This document shows, in pieces, positions 41,524-54,665 of a stretch of 64,000 nucleotides of DNA. The DNA lies in the NCBI GenBank assembly GCA_948144175.1, contig CANXME010002665.1:1-64000 (forward strand), written 5' to 3'. The notes under the pieces were generated by a model, which had not been told where the DNA came from, searched no databases, and was given only the letters and a program-made list of their open reading frames with translations. This DNA comes from Closterium sp. NIES-65. Taxonomy: Eukaryota; Streptophyta; Zygnematophyceae; Desmidiales; Closteriaceae. The position numbers and the translations under genes were made by a program. Each line of letters starts with the position of its first letter. Within the stretch, counting starts at the first letter, position 1.

Positions 41524-44500
41524 TACTCATGAGATCCCCCTCCCTCAGCAGCTTCGTGAGTGGTACGCTGCACACCAGCGCGGTGGGGGTACTGGTCCGT
41601 GCACCTACGTCCTACGCATCGGCGACCGTGCGGGTGAGCCGTGCGGGGGTGCGCACTCCACCCAGCGCTGCTTTGGCCGCCTGACGGACGCTTGGCGTCA
41701 CCAGTTTCCTGAGGCCACTGAGATCCCTCGCTGGGGCGAGCTGTCTAGGGCGGAAGTAGCTATCTTTGACCTTGACTTTGATGCTATTCTTGCTGCCATG
41801 TATGCTGTGACTATTAGTGATGAGGGTGACTGTTACCGGTGTTTTTCACCCGACCCAGGCATTGTGACTGCTGCTCTAGGTACTGGTGAGGCTGCTCTAG
41901 GTGCTAGCGAGGCTGAAGCTCTAGGTGCCAGTGCGTCTGCTTCCTCAGGTGCTGGTGAGCCTGCTCTCTCAGGTACTGCGTCGGCTTCAGCCTCCCACCC
42001 TTGACTCGAGGGCTTCTCGCTCCTTTCGAGACCGCACCACACTCACGCCGCTTGGTCGGCCAGTTGCAGTCTCTCTGGCAGACCCCTTTGGGGGTCCTGT
42101 CCTTGCTCAGTTCTCTACTGTCCTCCCGTGTCCGGCGGCCCCCTCTGGCACCCTGTCTGGTCTTTACCTCCCCTCGTTCTCTACGAACTTGGTGAGTGGT
42201 GCTGACCTACAGGATGCAGGGGTTCACCAATTTACTCCTGCGAGCCAGCGGGTGACCCACTGCACGGACGCGACCTTCACGCTTCCGGACTCTCCACTGC
42301 AAAATGGGATTGCTGAGCGCCGCATTGGCATGGTCATGGACGTCGCCCGTACGTCCATGATGCATGCGGCTGCCCCCCATTTTCTGTGGCCGTTTGCGGT
42401 TCGGTACGCAACGCATTAGATCAACCTTCAGCCAAGGGTCTCCATGCCGGAGACCTCCCCAGATTTGCTGTGGACGGGGAAGGTTGGCGATGCGTCTGCG
42501 TTCCGTGTCTGGGGATCTCGGGCGTTTGTCCGCGACTTGTCTGCAGACAAGCTGTCCCCTCGTGCTGCTCCCTGCGTCTTCCTTGGCTTCCCCCCTGACG
42601 CACCAGGGTGGCAGTTCTACCACCCCACCTCTCGCCATGTTCTGTCCTCCCAGGACGTCACGTTTGACGAGTCGGTCCCCTACTACCGTCTCTTCCCCTA
42701 CCGCACTCCGTCCCCCCCCCCGCCACCGCTCTTCCTTGTGCCAGGTCCCCCCCCGGTAGACCCCCTCCCCCCTCAGGGTCCTGCCCCTTCAGGTATGTCC
42801 CAGGTAGACGCAGTCGAGCCTGTCGAGGTCGCTGGTGACTCTGGTGCTGCTGAGGGTGCTGAGCCTGGGGGTGCTGACTCTGGGGGTGCTGAGCCTGGGG
42901 GTACTGAGCCTGGGGGTACTGAGCCTTGGGGTGCTGAGCATGAGGGTGCTACGCCTGGGGGTGCTGAGCCTGGGGGTGCTGAGTCTGGGGGTGCTGAGCC
43001 TGGGGGTGCTACGACTGGGGGTGCTGAGCATGGGGGTGCTACGCCTGGAGGTGCTGAGCCTGGGGGTGCGGAGCCTGAGGGAGCTGGGCCTGCTCGTGTG
43101 GCGTCTGGCGGTGCTGGGCCTGGAGGTTCTCCGGGTGCTCCGTCTTGACGGGAGCCACTCTCTCCACAGGAGGTGCGTGAGTGGTTTGCCCGGCGCTGGA
43201 GGCATGCTTCTAGAGATGGAGGTTCTTCGGCTGCTGAGGGTGCTGGTGCCACGGGTCCCGGAGGTGTTCGTATTGGGAGTAGTGGAGCTGCTAGGCCTGC
43301 GAGTACTACTGGAGCTGGAGCCACTCTGTCTTCTCGTGGTCCGACTGGAGCTGGAGCTGCTGAGGGTGTTGGAGCTGGCGGTACTGGAGGCGGTCCTGCT
43401 GGGGGTTCTACTGGTGCTGCTGGAGGTCCTCGAGCTACTCGAGCTGCTGGGGGTACTGGAGCTGGAGGTTCTGCTGGCTCTCGTGCTACCGCTGGGGGTG
43501 CTGGAGCTGTCCCTGCTGTGTCAGGAGTCGCTGCGCGGCCTCGGCCGCACTTCGTTCCTCTCCTTGAGCAGGTTCTTGGTCTCCTGCCTTCTACTGGTCC
43601 TCCTCCTCCCTTAGAGTGTCCACAGCCTGTCCCGTCACAGTTACAGTTACAGCCGGCCTTCCCATTGCCTGCTCCTTCTCCCTACACTGGTCCTACTGGA
43701 GGTCTTGCTGAGCGTCGTGAGCCTGCGTCTCGTCCTGGGTCGCCTGTCCGTGCTGCTCGCGCTAGTGGTCGTGGTTCGCGTCCGCGTCCTCCCCCTGTGC
43801 CCGGCACGCACCGGATGTCTCTCCGTCCGTCCACTGCTCCTCTGCGTGGCCCTTTGCCTTCTCCTCCTGAGTCCTCTCTTCCTGCTCTTGCCGACCCAGA
43901 GTCAAACTCCCTTCGTGCTGCCAATCCGACTTTCACGCGTCTCCTTGCTAGTGTTGTCACTGACCCTTTCTTTGAGTCCACTGCTGCGTCTGCCCTAGTT
44001 GCTGAGCTCGTCAACTTTGCTGCTCGCTGTCGTCTACACTACGCTGCTAGTCTTGTTGCGACATCTAAGTCTGTCTGTCCTCCGTCCATCGGGGGTGAGT
44101 GTGCCCTTGGCACGGACGTCCTTGAGGACAGGCAGAAGGAGTTCCAGTGTTTGGCTGCCGCTTCACCTCATCTCGTGTCCGTAATGCTTACCCCTGAGGG
44201 AGACCCGTATGCACTTGACATCCCGACTCCGCGCTCTTACGCGGAGGCGATAGAGGGTCCCTACTCCTCTCAGTGGCAGGCAGCTATGGACGCAGAGATG
44301 GCTTCCTGGAAGTCCACAGGCACCTATGTTGACGAGGTTCCCCCGCCTGGGGCGAACATCGTCACTAGCATGTGGATTTTGAGGGTGAAGCGGCCGCCGG
44401 GTTCTCCGCCTGTCTTCAAGGCGCGTTACGTGGCTCGTGGCTTCAGTCAGCGGCAGGGAGTTGACTACTTTCAGACCTTCTCTCCCACCCCGAAGATGAC

Positions 44501-46126
44501 CACTCTTCGGGTACTGCTGCACATAGCTCCCCCCGAAGAGCTACACTCTCTTGACTTCAGCACTGCTTTCTTACAGGGCAGCCTGCACGAGGAGATCTGG
44601 CTGCGCCGCCCACATGTCTTCACTAGGACTTTTCCTCCTGGCACCCAGTGGAGCCTTCGGCGGCCAGTCTACGGTCTCCGCCAGGCACCGCGTGAGTGGC
44701 ACGACACACTGAGGACTACACTTGCGGCTCTTGGGTTTGCTCCCTCTACTGCCGACCCGTCGCTGTTTCTGCGCACCGACACTTCTTTGCCGCCGTTCTA
44801 CATCCTCGTGTACGTCGACGACTTGGTCTTTGCCACAGCTTACACTGCTGGACTCGCCCACGTGAAGTCCGAGCTGCAGAAGAGACACACGTGCACAGAC
44901 CTGGGTGAACTGCGCAGCTACCTTGGCTTGCAGATCACCAGGGACAGAGCACAGCGCACCATTACCCTGACTCAGTCACACATGGTGCAGCAGGTCCTTC
45001 AGCGCTTCGGCTTCACGTACTCCTCGCCTCAGGCCACTCCTCTGCCTACTCGCCACTCGCTCTCAGCTCTGCCTTCGGATGAGTCCGTAGAGTCGAGTGG
45101 CCCGTACCCAGAGCTTGTTGGCTGCCTCATGTACCTGATGACCTGCACACGACCTGACCTTGCATACCCTCTTAGCATTCTCGCACGCTATGTTGCTCCT
45201 GGGAGACAGAGACCGGAGCACATGGCTGCAGCGAAGAGGGTGTTGCGCTACTTGTGCAGTACGTCGGGCATGGGGCTTGTGCTTGGAGGGCAGAGTCCAG
45301 TGGTCCTCACTGGGCACGCAGACGCTTCTTGGGCTGACGACCAGGCTACGCAGCGGTCGTCACAGGGTTACACCTTCAGCCTTGGTTCCGGCTCTGTTTC
45401 GTGGCGGGCTACCCGCTCGTCTTCTGTTCTCGGCTCCAGTTGTGAGGCTGAGATCTACGCAGGGGCCATGGCTGCACAGGAGCTTCGCTGGCTCACCTAC
45501 CTACTGACTGACCTCGGAGAGCCGCCTCGTTCTCCTCCAGTGCTGTACGTAGACAACAAGGCCATGCTGGCCTTGTGTCGGGAGCAGAGACTGGAGCACA
45601 GAACGAAGCACATTGCTCTTCGCTACCTCCTTGCTCGTGAGCTATAGCAGCGTGGTCAGCTGCGCCTTGCGTACGTGGCCTCTCAGGCCAACACTGCTGA
45701 TATCTTCACCAAGGCACTTGCGCCTTGTGATCAACAGCGCTTCTGTACTCAGCTCGCTCTTGTGCCTACCTTGCCTCACTTGCTCACCCCTTGACCTTGT
45801 TTGTACTGTTACATATATATACACACCTGCTCTTGCTTGTTTAGCCTTATATATATATGTAATCTTGCATGTGAACTGGCCTTGTGGCCTTGAACTTGTG
45901 CTCGGAATGTGTGGTGACGTTGTGATCCACCCTGAGCTTGCTTTGCTTTGCTTGACTGGTCTTGTGACCCCTTGTCCTCCCCCACTTTGCCTATGGCGGT
46001 TTGTCAGATTTATATGACTTAGCTGCTGTAGGCTATAGTGGGGTAGCACATTTGGGGTACAGCTTTCTAGGGTTTGCACTTGTACCCATTTTTCCCTTAG
46101 TCTTTTCATTCTCGTTCAATTTCACA
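39418..46126 (+). mobile_element. Copia element F nested in C
   Basis: The LTRs are 39418-39542 and 46002-46126 (125 bp each, three differences). TSD tcgtg is at 39413-39417 and 46127-46131. The primer-binding site TGGTACAGAGCG is at 39543. A GC-rich leader of gccccgtcgcgccgccct-type repeats (about 39590-40360) precedes gag. The internal coding region carries a large deletion. F interrupts the protease region of element C. Confidence 0.93.
40420..45800 (+). pseudogene. Element F Gag-Pol, frameshifted and internally deleted
   Basis: Gag begins MATPSVLAFDAEGRAIDF at 40420 and is shifted near 40950. TAG replaces CAG at 41474 just before the REWY word. The zinc motif CTYVLRIGDRAG...CGG...H...C is present (about 41600-41670). 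The protease word is DSRAS instead of DSGAS (about 42006). A deletion joins protease (TDA, about 42268) to the late integrase core (FTLPDSPLQNGIAERR), so the integrase zinc finger and two catalytic aspartates are missing. TAG follows at 42417. A GGAEP-type linker is frameshifted near 43150. Reverse transcriptase and RNase H (43173-45647) are open with YVDDLVF, then TAG at 45645 breaks the tail (LLTP, TGA near 45794). It could move only with help in trans. Confidence 0.87.
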
Positions 46127-46617
46127 TCGTGCAGCAAGAATATCAACTCCAACGCGAAGTAGTCATCACCGTCGCCAACAACCAGAACCTGCGCACACGA
46201 CGACAAGGCGTGGTCCAACTTCAGTCAAGAGAGACAAACGTTATACTACAGATGTCAAAGGTATTAATCACGGAGGGACTCAGCTACAACTTACTGAGCA
46301 TCAGCAAGTTGATGGCAAAAGGGATTCACCTCGAAGCAGACAGCACCACCCTGGAGTTCAAGTTGTACCACGGAAGAGGAGGACTCTACATCGGCAAGGC
46401 AGTCTTGAAGAACAATGTCTTCGTTCTCGACTTCGTTCCAGACCTCGGCACCGCCGACAGCGACGGCATCGTCACCTTCACATCTTGGACACATCCATCG
46501 GACCTTGACCCAGACTTCAGCCCCGGCTGTTTCTGTTATTCACACACGATACCTGAAGCAGAAAGAACAAGAGCGTTAGCAACAATTCAACATTCGGCAG
46601 CTGCAGAGACAACTTGA
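46127..46617 (+). CDS. Element C protease region, continuation after F
   Basis: After the F insertion the frame resumes (QQEYQLQREVVITVANN, then YNLLSISKLMAKGIHLE, a typical copia protease to pre-integrase stretch). It runs into TGA at 46615 at the start of a CAG/CAA-rich tract (46620-46800). Confidence 0.75.
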
Positions 46618-46995
46618 GGAGCAACAGAAACAACATCGTCAGCAGCAGAAACAACATTGGCAGCAGCAGAAACAACATCGGCAGCAGCAGAGACAATATC
46701 GTTAGCAGTAGAGACAACATCGGCAGCAACAGAGACAACATCGGTAGCAGCAAAACCATCAACGGCAGCAGCAGGAACGTCAACACCAATCGCTGGTCCT
46801 TCAATGGCACCACTCCTCGTCGACGACACACCACCGACACCCGCGCAGCAACTGCACCCAGCACCACGAGAAGTTCATCGAAGCGCCAACTTCACCGCCA
46901 GCTTCTATTCCAACTCGGATATGTATCGCCGCTCACCCGGACATCGTGCAACCGAAGGAACCTAGCACGCAAGAATGTGACACCCAAGCAACACG

Positions 46996-49247
46996 GTGTT
47001 AAAGAACACGATACGAGCAGGCGTGCTCGATAAAGACTCTCTACTCCTAACTGACGGCAGAGAACTTCAGCGAGCAAGTGGAACATGCTTCACCTGTCCC
47101 GAAGCTGACTTACCGCATCAACCGTTCGCGTCTCACCACAACCCAAGCGTACCAGCTTACGCGCCACTCGAGAAGGTGTACAGCGATATCCTGTACAACC
47201 GCGAGCCTATACAAAACGCGTACAACTACACCATCACCTTCATCGACGCAGCCACTCGATACGTCTGGCACCTAAATCTTCCAAGCAAGGACATGGCCTT
47301 CGAAGCCTTCGTTGCCTGGCTTCCAGTAGCAGAAAGAGAATCGGGCGTCAAACTAAAAAGCTTCCAGTCAGACGGGGGAGGAGAATACACCTCACAAAGG
47401 TTCAAGGAATACTTGGTAGAGAGAGGAATCAAGCAACTCATCTCTCTCCCCTACGCCCATCAACAGCAGGGTGTAGCAGAAAGGATGAACAGGACCCTCC
47501 AGAACACCATGCGCAAGCTGCTACGTGGCATGCACCTGCCCAACCACCAATGGCCCGAAGCGATGGACCACGCCGTCATGCTGCACAACTTGCTCTCGTC
47601 GTCGTTACTCCCAAACAACGCATCACCGCACCTGCTGTGGACAGGAAAACTGGGCAGCACAAAAATGTTAAGGGTCTTCGGCTGCATGGTACAGTACCGG
47701 CCCCCATCTACACGAGCCAGCCGATTCTCACAACGCGCACAGTGGGAACTGTGCATCGAAAAGCATTCCAACGCATGGAAAATTTTCGACGTCGAGACAA
47801 AGGAAACAGTAGCAGCACGTGATGTCATCTTCTACGAAAACCTCACCCTCCGGTATTACCTTGCCAACTTGCAAGAAGAAAACCCCGACCGCTCCGCTGG
47901 TTTTCAAGGCACCCGAGCCTTTGCCTCGGCAGACGACGAAGCTGACTGGGACGAGCAGAACGTGGAAGGAGCCTCGGAAGAAGCCGGACCCCTCCCCTAC
48001 TGCTCCGTCGACGTGCCAATGGACGACGAAAACCCACGCGAAAGCATCAACGCCGAAGTCTATTACCATTTCGCTGACAACGGTTACGTTACACCTGCAA
48101 AAGTCAACACTAACGAAGCAGAACGCGTAGGACCCAACTTTGCACCTGATCCAGAAGCGGGAGAGAAAGCCGTTTATCCCACGGACATGTCACTCCCCCG
48201 CCACACAGAGAGTGGACTCCAGATACTCGGGCTCGTCACCGCAGTCCACGGCACGGCCGTTCCTAAGGAGCCTGCCACGGTTCAGCAGGCTCTGGGGGGG
48301 GGAGCATAAAGAAAAATGGCACGAAGCCATGGACAGGGAATTGAAGGCACTAGAGGAGCGCAACACCTGGAAAGTTGTTCCCATCGGAGTGGCACGGAAC
48401 AAAACAATTCTCACCGGAAAGTGGGTCTTCCGAGTGAAAACAAAAGCAGACGGCACCATCGACAAATTCAAAGCACGCTGGGTCGTACGTGGCTTCGACC
48501 AAGAACACGGACGCGACTTCACTGAGACATTCGCTCCGGTCAGCCGACATACCTCACTGCGAATCCTCCTTGCGATCGCCGCTATGAAGAAGTAGAAGCT
48601 GCGACAAATCGACGTCGCGAACGCATTTCTCTACGCACCTGTCGACGCAGAAATCTTCGTCGAGTTACCGCACGGCTCCAATGGAGAGCCCAATCAAGTC
48701 TGTCAGCTGCTGAAGTTGCTCTACAGCATCAAGCAAGCTCCGCGGCTATGGCAACAATACCTGCACGCTCGCCTCATTCGCATCGGCTTCAAACAACTAC
48801 CGGATGATCAGGGCATGTACCGGCTCACGAAGAACACCTACTACATCCTGTTAATCGTCTATGTAGACGATCTACTCTACATCGGCTCGACCGACGGCAT
48901 CACAACCTGGTTCGAAGGGGAGCTGTAGAAGGACCTCACACTCACGGTCTCATCTACCGTCACGCAGTACCTCGGTCTCAACATCCGAGAAGAGGAAGAT
49001 GCGATCTACCTCAATGCCGCGAAATATGCAGACACCATCGCCAAGCGCTTCGCACTCACACCGACCGCTATCTCCACACCGTACCACTACACGACAGGAA
49101 GCAGCAAGGGAAGCTCCGCTCTACTTAAGCCCGCCGGCATACGCGACTGCCAAAGGAAACTGGGTTGCCTTCTTTTCGCAGCCGTCACCTGCCACCCGGA
49201 CCTATCATACTCTGCAAGTCAGCTCGCCACCTACCTCAAGAAGCCTG
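46996..49247 (+). pseudogene. Element C integrase and reverse transcriptase, interrupted by D
   Basis: The integrase core is open from 46996 to 48309: CFTC, VYSDILYN (first D), QSDGGGEYTS (second D), QQQGVAERMNR (E), then LLWTGKLG and FGCMVQY. After a frame change near 48300 the reverse transcriptase reads WKVVPIGVARNKTIL, KARWVVRGFDQEHG, QIDVANAFLYAPVDAE, LYSIKQAPRLWQQYL and IVYVDDLLYIGS (about 48856). TAG stops fall at 48593 and 48926. The frame continues QYLGLNIREEE, and YSASQLATYLKKP is cut by D at 49247. The missing sequence continues at 60719. Confidence 0.85.
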
Positions 49248-50028
49248 TGTCAAACATTATATATGTTGTGCTTGTTTAGGCTACAGTGGGTTAGCCTATA
49301 GGGGGTACACAATTCTAGGGTTAGGTACTTGTACTGATTTCACTGTTAGTTCAATCATTCCTGTTCGTTCATTTCATCATGGTATAGAGCAGGTCCTTCG
49401 CTAGGACCGTTTTTTTTTAAGGGCCCACCACTACCTACCTACCTAACTGCGCCCTAGGGTGCCTCGTTCTCCACGGCCCCCTAAGGCCCCGCGACCCGCG
49501 ACCCGCCCCTTAGCGACCTGCGCGCCGCCCCTTAAGGCCCCGTCGGCCCACGCGCTCGCCCCTTACGGCCCCGCGCTCGCCCCTTCGCGACCCCGTCGGC
49601 CCCACGATCGCCCCTAACGGCCCCGTCGGCCCCGCGCTCACCTCCCTAGAGGCCCCCGTCGGCCCCGCACTCGCTCCTAGAGGCCCCTTACGGCCCCGCG
49701 CTCGCCCCTACAGGCCCCGAACGGCCCCGCGCTCGCCCTTAGCGGCCCCTTACAGCCCCGCGCTCGCCCCTAGAGGCCCCGAACGGCCCCGCGCTCGCCC
49801 CTAGAAGCCCTGGACGGCCCGTGACCGCCACAGCCCCTCCAGGACCGAGCCGAGCCGCGCGACCCGAACCGAGCCGCCCAGTCCGAGCCGAGCCGCGCGA
49901 CCCGAACCGAACCGCGCCGCCCTACCCGAGCCGCGCCGCCCTACCTGAACTAAACCGCGCCGCGCGTACTGTCCGAGCCGCCCTACCTGTCTCACCCTCC
50001 TACTCCTACTGCTGCTCCTACTGCTCCT

Positions 50029-52826
50029 ATGGCTAGCCCACCTGTACTAGCTTTCGATGCTGAGGGCCGCCCAGTGAAGTTTGACACCTGGCTAGATGAC
50101 CTGCACCTCTATCTACAGCTCACTGCCAAGGACGAGATCTCACTGTACGACCACGCCCTAGGCCATGTCATTGCCCCTACTGCTACTGCTGACAGCACTG
50201 CCCGCTCACAGTGGCAGACTCGTGACGCCCACGCTCGCTTTGCTATTCGCAACTCCCTGCCGATAGATGAGCGCGAGCACTTTGGGCAGCACAAGACTGC
50301 ACAGGCACTGTACACTGCTGTCGTTGCCCGCTACTCCTCACCGGCCTCTGCCGCACTAGGCCGTCTCTCTCTTCCCTACCTGTTCCCCGACTTAGCCTCT
50401 TTCCACACAGTCGCTGACCTCATTACGCACCTCCGCACTAGTGAGGCTCGCTTCCGCGCCGCTATGCCTGATGAGTTCCTTGCCAAGAACCCACCCCCGC
50501 TCTGGCTCACCCTCTACCACCTAGTCACCCGCCTCCCTGACACTCTGCTCTCAGTCAAGGACCGCTTCCTAGCTCGCTGCCCCACTGAGCTCACCATTGC
50601 CCTCCTCGAGAAGGAACTCCTTGCAGCTGAGGCTAGCATAGTCGCTGTAGGTGCCTCTCGTGGCGACCCCCGTACCCCGTTCTTTGAGGGGTGTTCTCCT
50701 TCCCCCCTTCTTCCCTCTGTCGCCTTTGCTGCTGCTGTCGACCTCCTTGGTGCTGAGAAGGTCGGGACTGCGTCTGCTTCGAGCGGGCGCCGCAGCGGCA
50801 AGGGCAAAGGGGGCAAGGGCGGTGGCGGTGACGGCGTGGGAGGCGCTGGTGGGGGCGGTGGCGGCGGTGGGGGTGGTGGCGCGACTGGAGGGGCTAGTGG
50901 CAGCGGTGGGGGTGGTGGCGGCAGCGGCGGGGGAGGTGGCAGGGGCGGAGGCGGTGGTGGGGGTGGCGGTGTATGCGGCGGCGGCAGGGGTTGGGGTGGT
51001 CGAGGAGGTGGCGGCGGCGGTGGTGGTCGTGGAGGCGCTGGCGGTGGCCAGGGCCAACAGCACACTCCGTCGCCCCAGGAGGTCCGTGAGTGGTACTCTC
51101 AGCACGGGGGGGGGGGGGAGGGGGGGGTGGCTTTAGCTGCACGTACGTCATTCGCACTGGTGACCACATTGGTCAGCAGTTTGGGGGACCGCACGCCACA
51201 CAGCGCTGCTTCGCTCGTCTCAACGACGCTTGGCATATTCAGTTCCCTCAGGCCACTGAGCTGCCCCGCTGGGTTGATCTCCTGAGGAAGGGGATTGATA
51301 TCTATGCTCTAGACTTTGATGCTATTCTCACTGCTATGTATGTGATGTCTACTAGTGGAGAGGGTGCTGAGTACCTGTGTGTGCCGCCCGAACCGGGCAT
51401 TAGGACTAGTGCGTCTGCCGCTCTAGGTACTCGCGTGTCTGCTACCCCAGGTGCTGGTGAGGCAGCTGCTCTAGGTGCTTGTGCGTCTGCCCCCCCTGGT
51501 ACTGAGTCGACTGCAGCACTGCACACCTTCACACTGGACTCAGGTGCTTCTCGCTGCTTCTTTCGTGACCGCACTGCCCTTGAGCCGCTTGCTCGGCCAG
51601 TTGCTGTCTCCCTCGCTGACCCCTCTGGGGGCCCGGTCATTGCGACCTCCTCCACTATCCTCCCCTGTCCTGCGGTCCCGTCGGGCACACTGTCAGGTCT
51701 CCACCTCCCCTCGTTCTCTATGAACATGGTGGCAGGATGTGCGCTCCAGGACGGGGGTGTTCACCAGTTCACCCCTGCCTACGAGCGAGTGACACACTGC
51801 ACATGTGCTCGTACGGGCCGTCACTTGGCTACCTTCACTTGGCAGCCGGGGTCGGACCTGTACACACTGACCACTGAGTCCCCTCAGGTCGCTGCGTCTG
51901 CGTCTGCGTCAGGTCAGCTGTCGGCCCCCTGCTCGTGTCGCTCTCTGGCACACGAGACTGTCCTCTGGCACCACCGCCTTGGCCACCCGTTTGTGCAGCG
52001 GCTTCGTGCCATGCACTCTCGATACCTTGTCTCTGGCCTTCCCAGGGTCCTTCCTCCCCTCCCTCCCTCACCTGCTCCTCCCTGTCTTCCCTGTGTTGAG
52101 GGGCGGCAGCGCGCCGCTCCTCACTCCTCCTCGTTTCCCCCGACGACAGCTCCCATGCAGACGCTCCACATGGACGTGTGGGGCCCAGCCCGCGTCCGTG
52201 GTCAGGGTCAGGAGAGGTACTTCCTGATAGTTGTTGACGACTACTCGCGCTACACCACGGTCTTCCCCTTGCGCACCAAGGGTGAGGTCCCTGATGTCTT
52301 GATCCTTTGGATCCGCAGAGCCCGTCTCCAGCTCAGCGAGCGTTTCCACTCGGACTTTCCTGTCCTGCGCTTGCACTCTGACAGAGGTGGTGAGTTCTCC
52401 TCCGACCTCTTGGCAGCCTACTGTGCTGAGCACGGCATTGAGCAGTCGTTCACGCTTCCGGCCTCTCCACAGCAGAATGGGATTGCGGAGCGCCGCATTG
52501 GCCTGGTCATGGAGGTCGCCCGTACCTCCTTGATCCATGCGGCTGCCCCCCACTTTCTGTGGCCGTTTGCGGTCCGGTACGCTGCGCATCAGCTCAACCT
52601 CTGGCCCCGTGTCTCCTTGCCGGAGACCTCGCCCACACTGCTGTGGACGGGGGAGGTTGGCGATGCGTCGCGTTTCCGGGTCTGGGGATCTCGAGCTTTT
52701 GTCCGCGATACGTCTGCGGACAAGCTCTCCTCCTGTGCTGTTCCCTGCGTCTTCCTCGGCTTTGTCCCGGACACGCCTGGTTGGCAGTTTTACCACGCCA
52801 CCTCGCGCCGAGTCTTGCCCTCTTAG
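50029..52826 (+). pseudogene. Element D Gag, protease and integrase, one frameshift
   Basis: Gag starts MASPPVLAFDAEGRPVKF at 50029, giving the best view of the Gag N-terminus lost in A and B. A glycine-rich tract and QEVREWYSQHGG follow. A run of G bases near 51107-51120 shifts the frame. The motif then reads CTYVIRTGDHIG...FGG...H...C, with the second cysteine replaced by F. The protease is DSGAS (about 51538). The integrase is complete: LWHHRLGHP, CLPC, HMDVWG, HSDRGGEFSS and QQNGIAERR. It ends at TAG (52824-52826), where sister copies have CAG. Confidence 0.88.
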
Positions 52827-54665
52827 GACGTCACTTTTGACGAGTCCGTCCCCTACTACCGCCTCTTCCCCTACCGCACTGCCCCGCTCCCCCCCCCGCC
52901 TCTCTTCCTCGCGCCAGGTGCTGCTGTCGTAGACCCCCTCCCCCCTCAGGGTGCCGCTCCCTCAGGTGTGTCTCAGGTAGACCCGGTTGAGCCTGTTGAG
53001 GTAGCTGTCGACTCTCGTCCTGCTGCGGGTGCAGAGCCTAGGGGTGTGGAGCCTGGGGGTGCTGAGCCTGGGGGTGCGGAGCCTGGGGGTGCGGAGCCTG
53101 GGGGTGCTGAGCCTGGGGGTACTGAGCCTGGGTGTGCTGAGCCTGGGGGTTCTGAGCCGCAGAGTCCGGAGTCTGGGGGTTCTGAGTCTGGAGGTGGTGA
53201 GCCTAAGAGTCCTACACCTGGAGGAGCCATCTCCTCGGAGCAGCTGCGTGAGTGGTACTTACAGTACTGCAGCCTCAGGAGAGGTACCTCTGGAGCCAAG
53301 CGTACTACTGGGACTGGAGCTAGTGCTTCTCCTCCTGGTCGGGAGCTCCCCTCCTGTGAGCGGATCCGTGAGTGGTACGAGCGGCGCTGCACTCTTCAGA
53401 GTGGCGTGCCTGGTGTCACGGACCCCGCTGCTGCTGGTGGTGCTGCTGGTGCTGGAGACTCTACTGGTGCTTCTGGTGTTGCGGACCCAGGCGTTGGAGC
53501 TACGGCTGGTGCTGAGGACCCGGGCGCTGGTGCTGCTGCTGGTGCTGAGGACCCGGGCGTTGGAGCTGCTGCTGGTGCTGAGGACCCGGGCGTTAGAGCT
53601 GCTGCTGGTGCTGAGGACCCGGGCGTTGGAGCTGCTGCTGGTGCTGAGGACCCAAGCGTTGGAGCTGCTGTTGGTGCTGAGGACCCGGGCGTTGGAGCTC
53701 CTGCTGGTGCTGCGGACCCGGGCGTTGGAGCTGTGCTGGTGCTGTGGACCCTGGCGCTGGTGTCTCTGCTGGTTCTTGAGTCGCTGCACGGCCGCGGCCG
53801 TACTTCGTTCCGCTCCTTCAGCAGGTTCTTGGTCAGCTCCCTCCTCCTTGTCCTCCTCCCTCCTTAGGGTGTCCTCCGTCTGTCCAGCTGCAGTCGCAGC
53901 TACCGTATGCCTCCTCTCTCCCTGGTCCTGCTCCTTACACTGGTCCGACTGGAGGTCTTACTGAGCGTCGTGAGCCTGAGTCTCGTCCTGCGTTGCCTGA
54001 GTCTCGTCGTGCGTCGCCTGTCCGTGCTGCTCTCACTGGTAGTCGTGTCCCGCTTCAGCGTCTTCCTGCTGTCCCAGGCACTCACCGGATGGCGCTTCGT
54101 CCTTCCACTGCTCCACATCAGGTCCCACTGCCGTCTCCTCCTGCGTCCTCTCTTCCTGCTCTTGCTGATCCGTAGTCAGACTCCCTTCGTGCTGCAAGTC
54201 CTACTGTCACGCGTCTCCTGGCTACTGTTGTCACTGACCCTTCCTTTGAGTCCACTGCTGCGTCTGCCTTAGTTGCTGAGCTTGTCTACTTTGCTGCCAC
54301 CTGTCGTCTAGACTACGCCGCTATCCTAGTTGCTGAGTCTGAGCCTGCCTGTCCTCCGTCCGTCGGGGGTGAGTGTGCTCTTGGCACTGACGTCCTTGAG
54401 GACAGGCAGGAGGAGTTTGAGTGCTTTGCTGCCGCTTTGCCCCATCTCGTGTCCATGCTTGTTGCCCCTGAGGGAGACCCGGATGCACCAGACATCCCGA
54501 CCCCACGCTCTTACGCAGAGGCGATGGCCGGTCCCTACTCCTCTTCGTGGCAGTCAGCCATGGACACAGAGATGGCTTCTTGGAAGTCCACAAGCACCTA
54601 CGTTGACGAGGTTCCCCCGCCTGGGGTGAACATCGTCAGTGGCATGTGGATTTTCAGGGTGAAGC
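52827..54665 (+). pseudogene. Element D integrase-RT linker and RT start, cut by E
   Basis: Reading resumes DVTFDESVPYYRLFPYR, then a GGAEPGGAEP linker, REWYLQYCSLRRG and REWYERRCTLQSG words, and a GVGAAAGAEDP repeat (about 53500-53740). A frame change precedes FVPLLQQVL and ALRPSTAP. TAG near 54173 replaces GAG. The reverse transcriptase start (SYAEAMAGPYSS, EVPPPGVNIVSGMW) is cut at 54665 by element E. It continues at 58949. Confidence 0.8.

Noticed and set aside
48140-48309. Separate host gene between integrase and RT of element C
   Set aside because: The frame change lies within the element C polyprotein; both sides continue copia domains in the expected order.
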